From: Gammaproteobacteria bacterium | GTDB lineage: Bacteria; Pseudomonadota; Gammaproteobacteria; Xanthomonadales; Marinicellaceae | Length of the DNA stretch: 54,593 nucleotides | Assembly (NCBI GenBank): GCA_024280395.1 | Contig: JAJRQG010000145.1 | Coordinates: forward strand, 1-54,593 | Direction of reading: 5' to 3' | Shown here: one piece after another, positions 42,264-51,176 of the stretch | Layout of the letters: every line of letters starts with the position of its first letter | How positions within the stretch are numbered: position 1 is the stretch's first letter | The notes under the pieces: model-generated | What the model saw: only the letters and a program-made list of their open reading frames with translations | What the model was told of the DNA's origin: nothing | Databases searched by the model: none | Translations under genes and position numbers: made by a program

Positions 42264-42587
42264 TTAACAACAATTTTTATATTGTTCTAAACGATTCAAG
42301 CAACTTTCCATAAAAGCACTGTTGGCTTGACGTGTTTGAATAATCACTTGCTTTGCCCAGTCTTCCAATTCTGGATGAATACAATAATAAACCCATTGAT
42401 CTTGTTTTCGGCCTTCCACTAAACCGCAATTGCGAAGATTAGCTAGGTGTCGTGAAATTTTAGGTTGAGAAACATCTAGAGCTTGGGTTAAATCACATAC
42501 GCATAATTCACCCTTAGCATCCACTAATAATAGACACATCAATCGGGTTTCATCTGCAAGACATTTAAAAAATGTAACTGGATTCAT
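42264..42587 (-). CDS. arsR: ArsR arsenic-responsive repressor
   Basis: 107 residues, winged helix with the As(III)-binding motif ELCVCDL in the recognition region (LCVCDLTQALDVSQPKISRHL), as in the classical enterobacterial ArsR, and a C-terminal CC. Represses its own operon arsRC-acr3-arsH and leaves the DNA when As(III) binds. Confidence 0.9.
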   Translation of the reverse strand: MNPVTFFKCLADETRLMCLLLVDAKGELCVCDLTQALDVSQPKISRHLANLRNCGLVEGRKQDQWVYYCIHPELEDWAKQVIIQTRQANSAFMESCLNRLEQYKNCC

Positions 42588-42645
42588 TGAGAAGTTGGAT
42601 AATATTTGTTTAAAAATTACTGGTATTATATATTAAATAACATAT

Positions 42646-42661
42646 ATATGAAATATCATAT
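42646..42661. promoter_or_regulatory. candidate ArsR operator
   Basis: ATATGA-AATA-TCATAT, a perfect inverted repeat 59 bases upstream of the arsR start. A possible -10 (TATAAT in TATATAATACC, minus strand) lies downstream of it, so bound repressor would cover the -35 region. Confidence 0.55.
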
Positions 42662-42826
42662 GTTTAATTTTTTCATAATAAGCACACCCTTTTTATGAAT
42701 TGACGTTCTGTGCAATTTATTATCTAGAACAGATGATTTCTTATAATTACTTATGATAAGAGCTTTGAATGGTATTATTTTTCATTGTTTATTGACAAAT
42801 TTCTTTGATAGATTTATAAGTTCAAG

Positions 42827-43153
42827 ATGATTTTCTCAAAAGAAAATAAATCTAAGTTTAAGGCGGTTGTTAAACAAACTTTGCCCAATATTCTTGCGAT
42901 TATTTTCTTTTCCTTACAACTCAGTAATTTGTCTCAAGATACATCACAAAACTATAATTCTTTTGAAGACTTAGCCTCTCAAGAAATAACTTTAGATAAC
43001 GATGATGATGAAAAAGAAGATTGCTTTGTTAGTTTATCTTTTGATTTCGAGTTCCGTCCTGATGATACCTACGAAACAGCTCAATTAGTAACAACGACTC
43101 ATTCCTCTATTCAAAAACATTCAGACTTAACACGCGCTCCTCCACAGGTTTAA
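42827..43153 (+). CDS. small membrane-anchored or exported acidic protein with RAPP tail
   Basis: 108 residues. A hydrophobic segment at about 20-34 (LPNILAIIFFSLQLSNL) after a basic N-terminus suggests a signal or anchor. An acidic stretch DNDDDEKEDC and a FDFEFRP segment follow, and the protein ends LTRAPPQV. The tail recalls the RPPI tails of the CzcI-like proteins at 9300 and 39566, although Cys/His clusters are missing. It precedes trkH by 85 bases. Function unknown. Confidence 0.5.
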   Translation: MIFSKENKSKFKAVVKQTLPNILAIIFFSLQLSNLSQDTSQNYNSFEDLASQEITLDNDDDEKEDCFVSLSFDFEFRPDDTYETAQLVTTTHSSIQKHSDLTRAPPQV

Positions 43154-43238
43154 ACAGTCGAAGATAACAGCCTCTTTGATTTTTAATGTTTAATTTTTTT
43201 GATACACAGAAATTTATTTAAAATACCTATAGGAACAC

Positions 43239-44735
43239 ATGAATACCACAAATATATCGTTAACTAAAAAATCTGCTAATACAAAGTTTAGTAGAACTGT
43301 GTTGCGAATCATTGGATTGCTATTAATTATTTCTAGTATAATTATGCTGCCACCTATTTTTATTGGCATGGCTTATCAAGATGGCGACATCGCGCCATTT
43401 GTTGATGGTTTTGCATTGCTTTTTTTATCAGGATCTATTTTATTATTTACTTATCGCAAAGCCAAAATGGATTTGAAAATTCGCAGCGGTTTTATGGTTG
43501 TGGGCTTGTCTTGGTTAATCATTGGATTCAGCTGTGCAATTCCTTTGTACTTAGCACAGTCTTTAAATCTTTCTATCACCGACTCTGTGTTTGAGTCCAT
43601 TTCTGCATTAACCACAACGGGTGCTACCGTTATCAACCATTTAGATGAGTTACCACATTCGGTATTGCTGTTTAGACAACTACTACAGTGGTTGGGAGGA
43701 ATGGGCATTATTGTTTTAGCGATCGCAATTTTACCGATGTTGCGCATTGGTGGCATGCAAATGTTCAAGGCCGAAACGCCTGGCCCCATGAAAGATCAGA
43801 AATTAACCCCCAGAATTACAGAAACATCAAAAACCTTGTGGTTCTTGTATCTGGGTATCACTTTGGTTTGTGCCTTGGCATACTATATGGCAGGTATGAA
43901 TGGTTTTGATGCCATTGGACATGCTTTTTCTACACTTTCAACTGGCGGCATGTCAACTCATGATGACTCTATGGCATATTTTGATAATTCTGTGATTGAA
44001 ACCATCAGTATTGTATTCATGTTCATAGCTGGCATTAACTTTGCAGCCCATTTTGTGGCTTGGCGCTCTGCCTCAATGAAGGTTTACTTAAATGATACAG
44101 AAATTCGCACCTATTTAAGTATCGTTATCGCTGCTGTGATCTTAATCTCGATAGTGTTGATTTGGGACAATACTTATGACTCTTTATATGAAACCATTAG
44201 ACACACTTCATTTCAAGTGGTTTCGATGTTAACTACCACAGGCTTCACCACTGAAAACGTCAACAACCTTCCCAATTTAGTGCCTTTTTTGCTGATTTTA
44301 TTGGGAACAACGGGTGCATGCGCGGGTTCTACATCTGGCGGGATTAAACTCATTAGACTGGTTTTGTTGTACAAATTAAGCATGCGGGAGTTGTACCGAT
44401 TGATTCATCCTCATGGTCAGTTTCTAATTAAACTCGATGATAAAATTGTAAATTATCGGGTATTGGATTCAGTTTCAGCATTTATTTTACAGTTCTTTTT
44501 CATTGCCATACTTTTCACCCTATTGTTGTTGTTATTTGGTGAAGATTTAACCACATCTGGCACCACTGTCCTTTCATCTTTGGCCAATATTGGTCCGGCA
44601 CTGGGCGATGCTGGGATTAATTTTTCACAATTGGCTGATGGCAGCAAATGGACGTTGTCTTTTGCCATGATATTTGGTAGGCTTGAAATATTTACTATAT
44701 TTGTCATGCTTATCCCTGCATATTGGGAGAGCTAA
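43239..44735 (+). CDS. trkH: TrkH-family potassium uptake protein
   Basis: 498 residues, four M1-P-M2 repeats with the filter loops SALTTTGATV, STLSTGGMST, SMLTTTGFTT and SSLANIGPALG. Ribosome site AGGAAC. Takes up K+ across the inner membrane, normally together with a cytoplasmic TrkA ring; no trkA is present in the window. The PAP2 gene follows on the same strand. Confidence 0.92.
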   Translation: MNTTNISLTKKSANTKFSRTVLRIIGLLLIISSIIMLPPIFIGMAYQDGDIAPFVDGFALLFLSGSILLFTYRKAKMDLKIRSGFMVVGLSWLIIGFSCAIPLYLAQSLNLSITDSVFESISALTTTGATVINHLDELPHSVLLFRQLLQWLGGMGIIVLAIAILPMLRIGGMQMFKAETPGPMKDQKLTPRITETSKTLWFLYLGITLVCALAYYMAGMNGFDAIGHAFSTLSTGGMSTHDDSMAYFDNSVIETISIVFMFIAGINFAAHFVAWRSASMKVYLNDTEIRTYLSIVIAAVILISIVLIWDNTYDSLYETIRHTSFQVVSMLTTTGFTTENVNNLPNLVPFLLILLGTTGACAGSTSGGIKLIRLVLLYKLSMRELYRLIHPHGQFLIKLDDKIVNYRVLDSVSAFILQFFFIAILFTLLLLLFGEDLTTSGTTVLSSLANIGPALGDAGINFSQLADGSKWTLSFAMIFGRLEIFTIFVMLIPAYWES

Positions 44736-44812
44736 CCTTAATCCAATGTTATAATTCAAAAAACAATTAAATAATTTTCAATACACAACCCCGCTGACTT
44801 GGCATAAATCAC

Positions 44813-45529
44813 ATGGTTAAAAAATTTAAGGTATTGCCTGAAATATATATTTTAATGGCTGTTGCAGTTTTTGCTTTGACTATTGTTGAATTTTTTCAAC
44901 TGGATTTTGTCTTTGCAGACTGGATTTACCAGCCCACAAATAGCTGGTTGTATCAAGACCATTGGTTCACCAATCTTGTGATACATAGATTGGGCAAATA
45001 CATGCTTATTTTGCTATACCTGATTCTTTTAATAAAGTTTTTTTTTCGAGAAAAGAGCCAGGAGAGTCAGTTCGATAGGTATGGGAAAATTGTCTTCTTA
45101 TCCTCTGTTCTACTGGGTACAGCATGTGTGAGCACCTTAAAACATTACTTGAATGCCGATTGTCCTTGGGATTTGTTGCAATACGGTGGCAACAAACCTT
45201 TTATGTCTTTTTTTAACTATGATAGCATTTCTTTTTCATCTAGCCATTGTTTCCCTTCGGGGCATGCCAGTTCAGCTTTTACTTGGATTTCTCTGTACTT
45301 TTATACCAGCATTTATTATCCCAAAGTCAGATTAAAAATCTTGGCTACTTTATTAATTATTGGGTTTGGATTTGGTTTGTCGCAACAATTTCGGGGGGCA
45401 CACTTTATTTCACATGATTTATATTCATTGTTGGTGTGTGTGATTGTTAATATTGTTATTTATAAAATTGCTTTTAGAAAAACAAAATTATTGACATTTC
45501 AACAACCCAATTCTGACCAAAACCAATAA
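44813..45529 (+). CDS. PAP2-family phosphatase
   Basis: 238 residues, about six hydrophobic segments. PAP2 motifs: K110 in TLKHYLNADCPWD, P148-S-G-H151, and FRGAHFISHDLYS (194-206). The Arg six residues before the final His of the classical motif is Gln (Q191), as in the 'RGAHFxSH' subgroup. Family members dephosphorylate lipid phosphates such as undecaprenyl or lipid A phosphates at the periplasmic face. Convergent with alkB. Confidence 0.85.
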   Translation: MVKKFKVLPEIYILMAVAVFALTIVEFFQLDFVFADWIYQPTNSWLYQDHWFTNLVIHRLGKYMLILLYLILLIKFFFREKSQESQFDRYGKIVFLSSVLLGTACVSTLKHYLNADCPWDLLQYGGNKPFMSFFNYDSISFSSSHCFPSGHASSAFTWISLYFYTSIYYPKVRLKILATLLIIGFGFGLSQQFRGAHFISHDLYSLLVCVIVNIVIYKIAFRKTKLLTFQQPNSDQNQ

Positions 45530-45532
45530 TAG

Positions 45533-46639
45533 CTATGAGTTGCTTACATTGATTCTAGACAAGTCGCCTTCTGCTTGTTTGAAAACCCTTTTATCCATCA
45601 CTTTTCGCCACCAAGCAGGGAATAAGGCTACCACAAACATACCCATATAACCTGTTGGTAATTGTGGTGCTTCTGCAAAATGTCGCAAACTTTGGTAATG
45701 CCGCGAAGAATTGGCATGGTGGTCTGAATGACGCTGCAAATGAAACAAGACTAAATTTGAAACCAGATGATTAGAGTTCCAAGAATGTCTTGGTTGACAA
45801 CGTTCGTATTTGCCATTTTCATCTTTTTGGCGCAATAGTCCATAATGTTCAATATAATTTGCACTGGTCAGTTGCCACCAAGCAATCGGTGCATGACACA
45901 ATAATACTATCAGAGCTTTATAACCCAGAAAATAAGTGAATAAAGTATAAATTAAAACAGTTATTAGATAAGAATGCAGTATTTGATTGTCTTTAGACCA
46001 AACCGATTGGCCTTTTCTTGCCAATCTGGCTTTCTCAAGAGACCAACCGCGCGTGATGCCCCCAACAAATTCCCTTGGTGCAAATTGATAGATGTTTTGA
46101 CCATATCGTGAACTTGCAGAGTCCTCTGGAGTAGCTACTTGTTTGTGGTGTCCAGCATTGTGTTCAACATTGAAATGTCCATAACCTGTACTGGCCAAAG
46201 CCAATTTTGCTAAATTTTTATCTAGCCATGTTTTTTTATGGCCTATTTCATGCCCAAGATTGATGGCCAAACCGCCAAATAGACCAACTATTATGGTTGA
46301 TATTCCCATTACCCAGATTGGTAAATCATTGGTCGCTATATAATTGACCACATAGTACAAAGCATAAAAATGAACAGGAATCATGACATACGTAATCCAA
46401 CTATAATACTTTTGTTTTTCTAATTCTGGTACAGCACTTTCAGGTGGGTTGCTTTCATCCTCTTTAAAAATCAAATCAAGTATAGGAATAATGATGTAAA
46501 AAAATGCCAATGGTATAAATAATGTCCAAGCCATTTGAGTCTGTTTGAAAAGATAGACACCAAATACTGAAACCAAAGGTATAAAGGTTGATAATAACCA
46601 TAAATATTTCTTTTTATCTACATATTTAATTTTATTCAT
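45533..46639 (-). CDS. alkB: AlkB-type alkane 1-monooxygenase
   Basis: The frame extends to a TTG at 46666, but the ATG at 46639 after GAGAGCTC is preferred (368 residues). Six hydrophobic segments and the His boxes of AlkB: H130-E-I-G-H134, E159-H160-NAG-H164-H165, EHYGLLR (H265), and H300-LQR-H304-SD-H307-H308, preceded by NSNHLVSN. A di-iron membrane hydroxylase of n-alkane or fatty acyl termini. Begins right after the RND pump and is probably cotranscribed; no rubredoxin gene is seen nearby. Confidence 0.92.
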   Translation of the reverse strand: MNKIKYVDKKKYLWLLSTFIPLVSVFGVYLFKQTQMAWTLFIPLAFFYIIIPILDLIFKEDESNPPESAVPELEKQKYYSWITYVMIPVHFYALYYVVNYIATNDLPIWVMGISTIIVGLFGGLAINLGHEIGHKKTWLDKNLAKLALASTGYGHFNVEHNAGHHKQVATPEDSASSRYGQNIYQFAPREFVGGITRGWSLEKARLARKGQSVWSKDNQILHSYLITVLIYTLFTYFLGYKALIVLLCHAPIAWWQLTSANYIEHYGLLRQKDENGKYERCQPRHSWNSNHLVSNLVLFHLQRHSDHHANSSRHYQSLRHFAEAPQLPTGYMGMFVVALFPAWWRKVMDKRVFKQAEGDLSRINVSNS

Positions 46640-46652
46640 ATTGAGCTCTCTT

Positions 46653-49600
46653 TTATATTTTCCCAACCTCGTACCACTTCCTCAACCAACGATCTATAGG
46701 ATAAAGAATTTTGTAAAAAGCAGGTACAACAAGCAATGCCAAAAGTGTTGAACTTATCAAACCGCCAATCACTGCTAAAGCCATCGGTGAATTCATTTCA
46801 TGCCCTGCTCCACTGCCAAAAGCCAATGGCATCATAGCTCCAACCATTGCAAAGGTGGTCATCAAAATAGGTCTTAGTCTTTTTTCTCCCGCATGAATTA
46901 AGGCATCATCCACGGATTCACCCTGTTTAATCGCTCGATTGGCAAAGTCTACCACCAAAATAGCATTTTTACCGACCATTCCCAGCAATAATATTATACC
47001 AATCATAACAAACAATGAGAAATTGTTGCCACTTAATCCCAGAGCAGTAATCACACCTGTAAAAGCCAATGGCATGGTCACCATAATAATAATGGGTTGA
47101 ATCAGTGATTCGTACAATGCAGCTAGAATTAGATAAATCAAGATAACGGCCAATCCAACTGCACCAGCAAATGAAACTGCGGTTTCTTGCATTCTTTCAA
47201 CATCGCCTGCATAAGTGTAGTGGTAACCTTTGGGCAAAATTTCTGCCATATTTTCGTCCACATGATTGACCAAAGCATTCAAAGGAACATTAGACAAGTT
47301 GCTGCTAACCATCACTTTTCGTTCCCGATTATAACGATTAACCGATGCTATTGAGCTATTTTTTTCAAACTTAATCAGGCCATCAAGGAAAACATATTCA
47401 CCATTGGCTGCGCGTATTTGCAATTTTTTAATGTTGTCAATTTCAGCACGAGCATCATCATCAAAACGCAGAGTAATGTCATATTCTCTGCCCTTTTGTT
47501 CAAAGGTGCTTATTTCTCGATCACTGGAATAGTTTGCATTCAACAAGGTGGCTATTTGCAATGCCGAAATACCAAGCCTAGAGGTGTTGTGACGCAAAAC
47601 AGATATTGTAATTTCAGGTTTTCCATCTTGGTAATCGCTATCAATATCAACCGCACCCTCAAACTGTGCAAGCATTTTTCTTACCTGTGTTGAGACCTCT
47701 TTGAGTTTTTCCAAACTGTCACCCGTGATTACGATTTGCAACGGTGCATTGCTTGCTCCGGTATTTATGGCTGGAATCTTTTCAACCGCAATTTTCATGT
47801 CCCTAATGGAAGCAAACTTATCGCGGTAATTTTGAGTGATTTCTATTTGGCCAGTTGCACGTTCTGATATGGGTTTTAGTTTGACATAAACCAAAGCCTT
47901 ATGTGATTCATTGGCGGTTGTATAGCCTATACTCAATGCATGATACTCCACCATTTTATCTGAATCCACCACATCCATAATGGGTTGCATTTTTCTTTTC
48001 ATTTCTTCAATTGAAGTCCCCACTTCGGCTTTAACAGTGATTTGGAATTCACTGTTGTCTTCGGTTGGCACAAAATCCATGCCCACATTGGTGAATATTT
48101 TACTGGACAAAATTAACAAAGCAAATGTAACAATAACAGTGACGTACTTAAAACGAATCAAGGGTTTGAGTAACTTAACATAGCCATTGTCTAGTGCTTT
48201 GAGAATGGGTTCTGTTTTGGCATGAAACTTAGTTTCCTTATGACGCAAAACCCGCGCACCAATGGTCGGAATAAACATGATAGCAACCAAATATGACAAC
48301 ACAATACCAGATGTAACAGTCATGGCGAAGGCATTAAAAAACTTGCCCACTATGCCGCTCATGAATGCCACAGGGATAAATACCGCCAACAACATGGCAG
48401 AGATTGCCAACAATGAAAAAGCAATTTCATGTACGCCTTCATAGGTCGCCTGAAAAGATTCCATGCCCGCTTCCATTTTTTTACTGATGTTTTCAATTAC
48501 CACAATCGCATCATCAATAAAGATACCAATAGCCAAGGTTAATCCAATTAATGTGAGTTTATTTAAATCATAACCCATATAATCTATGATGGCAAAAGTT
48601 CCAATAATTGATGTCGGTATGGCCAATGCCGAAACCAGGGTAGCAGTAAGATTTCTTAAAAACAAAAAGACAATGAAAATGGCCAAAATTGCGCCGAAAA
48701 TCAAATCAAATTTTACTTGATCGACACTGTGCAATATTTTATCTGACTGATCTTTAATCAAAGTCAATTCATAATCATCACCAGCCAAACTTTGTAACTC
48801 TGGTAAAATTTCTTTAGCTCCTTTAATTATATCTATAACATTGGTACCTGATATTTTTATTATGTTGAGCAACACCCCTTTTTGACCTTGATAAGAAGCA
48901 AAGCTTTCTACATCACTCAATCCATCACTGACTGTAGCTAAATTTTTCAGATACAAGCCGGGTTTAATCTCAATATTTGCCAAGGATTCCACGCTTTTAG
49001 AATCTCCTTGAAATTTAATGATTAATTCCTGTTTCTCATTGATACTTTTGCCGGTACTTGCCTTATAATTTTCTTGGCTGATTTTGTTTTGTAATTCTGT
49101 GGCTGAAATATTGTATTTATTCAATAAATACGGATTGACCATTATCCTAATTTCACGGTCTTGATAGCCGTCGATATCGACATCACCGACATTTTTGATC
49201 CGTTGTAAACGTGGCTTTATTTTCTCATCCACCATTTGCATCAATGCTGAATTATCGCCTTTTTTATTAATAACAAACAAACTAATGGCTTCACCTGCTG
49301 TGCTGATTTTTTGCACAACAGGTGATTCGGCAGTATTGGGAAGAATCACCCCACCAATTTTATCGCGCACATCATTGGCTGCTTCATTGATATCTCTTTC
49401 TAAGTCAAATCGAACAACAACATAGCTCAAACTTTCGTAGCTAGTCGAATTAAGTTTCTCAATACCATTGATGCCTGATACAGCTTCTTCAATTTTATCG
49501 GTTATTTTTGATTCTATGGTCTTGGCATCAGCCCCTGGGTAGACCGTTTTAATGGTTATGATAGGGAAGTCCACATTGGGGAAAGAGCTAAGGGCATAGA

Positions 49601-49684
49601 AGTATAAGATTTCATACCAAAAATAACCAATGCCATGACAGCCATCAATATGGTTATGGGGCGATTAATTGCAAATTTATACAT
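46653..49684 (-). pseudogene. RND efflux pump with N-terminal single-base frameshift
   Basis: The gene begins with ATG at 49684 (MYKFAINRPITILMAVMALV...KSYTSM), but this frame ends at TAA 49558-49556. A second frame continues with ALSSFPNVDFP and stays open to 46653, giving a normal RND body (IGIFIDDAIVVIENI in TM4, VGKNAILVVDF in the second half). Adding one G after the ATG of 'TSM' (near 49594) joins them into about 1011 residues. Either a recent mutation or a sequencing error. Starts five bases after the fusion-protein gene; export of hydrophobic compounds is the usual role of the family. Confidence 0.85.
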
Positions 49685-49689
49685 CGTAA

Positions 49690-50418
49690 TTACTCAGTTT
49701 CCGTTACATCAGAAGTAATAAAAACACCATCTCCAAATAATCCCACTTTGATATCTTCAGCAGCCACTTGCACAGAAACTTTGCGGGTTTTTTCATTCAC
49801 TGTTGGATAAATTCTAAAGATTTTTCCTTCATATTGCTTGTTGTCGCCATCAACTTGGTAAATAAACACATCGCCAATTTTCACATCATTGGTGTATTTT
49901 TGATCAAATTCTGCAACCAGTATTCTCCTGTGCTCACTTTGAATAACGAAAGCGGTTTTCAACAGTTGACCACTGACAACATCACCCAATTCAATCATCC
50001 TTTTAGTAATAACACCGTCAAATGGCGCACGCAATATGGTTTTTGCATAGATGGTTTTCTCTAATTCGATTTTGGCCTTTATGGTCTCATATGCCATCGC
50101 ATATATATCCAATTGAGCAATATCTACCAGTTTTTTCTTAACCAGCTCCTTATATCTTTCATAGTCCAATTTTGCATACTTTAGCGTCACTTTTGAGATG
50201 TTATTGGTTGCAATTAAATCATCATTGATTAATGTTGCCAATACATCACCTTTCTTTACAACACTCATGATGTCAACATTAAATTCTTTAACAATACCGC
50301 TGTAATTAAATGCCAAATCAGCACTCTTTTTGGCAAACACCGTAAATGTAGCATACACCTCTTTGGCATACGCATTTGAAAATGTAATGAATAGGATTGC
50401 TAGTAATAATGTTCTCAT
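49690..50418 (-). CDS. RND membrane-fusion (adaptor) protein, short form
   Basis: 242 residues with signal peptide (ending NAYAK). Lipoyl half-motifs GIVKEFNVDIMSVVKKGDVLATL and ILRAPFDGVITKRMIELGDVVSGQ flank a short helical hairpin (about 70-120); a beta-barrel domain follows. Shorter than typical adaptors (about 350-400 residues), lacking the C-terminal membrane-proximal part. Start overlaps the TetR stop (ATGG/TGA). No outer-membrane factor is encoded here, so a TolC-type protein must come from elsewhere. Confidence 0.85.
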   Translation of the reverse strand: MRTLLLAILFITFSNAYAKEVYATFTVFAKKSADLAFNYSGIVKEFNVDIMSVVKKGDVLATLINDDLIATNNISKVTLKYAKLDYERYKELVKKKLVDIAQLDIYAMAYETIKAKIELEKTIYAKTILRAPFDGVITKRMIELGDVVSGQLLKTAFVIQSEHRRILVAEFDQKYTNDVKIGDVFIYQVDGDNKQYEGKIFRIYPTVNEKTRKVSVQVAAEDIKVGLFGDGVFITSDVTETE

Positions 50419-51011
50419 GGCTTTATCTCGATTAAGTCAAAAAGTGTGTTGATGTAATGTGTAAATTTGTGTTTGTAGCATTTATTTTCTGTCCAACCCA
50501 GCATCATAAACCCACGCTCAGTTGCTATCATTCCTTCGATTAATTCACTTGATGTGGAAAGCAACTCCTTGTTGGTGATGCCATCTTCAATAATGGCGCT
50601 CAAAATCTGTTGTATAAATCCAATACACTCATGATTAAAGGCATACATAACTGAGTTTTTACTGGCAATAGTAGCATCCAAATATTCTTTATAAACTTCT
50701 AAGTGTTTGCTGTAATCCTTATACTCACACAAATAGAAATCAAATAAATAAAGGACTTTTTGTCTACACGATGTGTTTTCATCACTGCGTTCACTCAAAT
50801 CATGTTGATGTTCAACAATCAGGTTACGAATAATTTCAAAAACTACCGCTTCCTTATTGGCAAAATAATCATAAACAGTGCCTTTACCAATCCCTGCTGT
50901 TTTAGCAATATCTGCTATACGTAAATTTTTCAATCCTTTGTCCAACAACAAATCTGTACAAGCTACTGCAATGTCTTTTCTTTTCTGTTTTTTATCTACA
51001 ATTATTGCCAT
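50415..51011 (-). CDS. TetR-family repressor
   Basis: 198 residues. N-terminal HTH at about 12-55 (LRIADIAKTAGIGKGTVYDYFANKEAV), all-helical ligand-binding C-domain with several Cys. First gene of a minus-strand operon with adaptor, RND pump and alkB. A 37-bp near-perfect palindrome lies 11 bases upstream of its start and is the obvious operator, so the operon is likely autoregulated. Confidence 0.9.
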   Translation of the reverse strand: MAIIVDKKQKRKDIAVACTDLLLDKGLKNLRIADIAKTAGIGKGTVYDYFANKEAVVFEIIRNLIVEHQHDLSERSDENTSCRQKVLYLFDFYLCEYKDYSKHLEVYKEYLDATIASKNSVMYAFNHECIGFIQQILSAIIEDGITNKELLSTSSELIEGMIATERGFMMLGWTENKCYKHKFTHYINTLFDLIEIKP

Positions 51012-51021
51012 ATTCTACCCC

Positions 51022-51058
51022 TTATTACAAATGACCGACAGTCGGTCATTTGTAATAA
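51022..51058. promoter_or_regulatory. TetR operator, 18-bp perfect arms
   Basis: Left arm TTATTACAAATGACCGAC (51022-51039), one central base, right arm GTCGGTCATTTGTAATAA (51041-51058). The GACCGAC-N-GTCGGTC core is typical of TetR-family operators of RND pumps. It lies between the TetR gene and the divergent protease gene. Confidence 0.9.
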
Positions 51059-51176
51059 TACCTTAAAACTATTCAACTTACATAGAAAATTTTATATTTC
51101 TCAAGAACTATCTAACATCAAGATTGGTTTCAAAACCAACAAAAAAACAAAAACAAATTATAATCTACCAATCACC

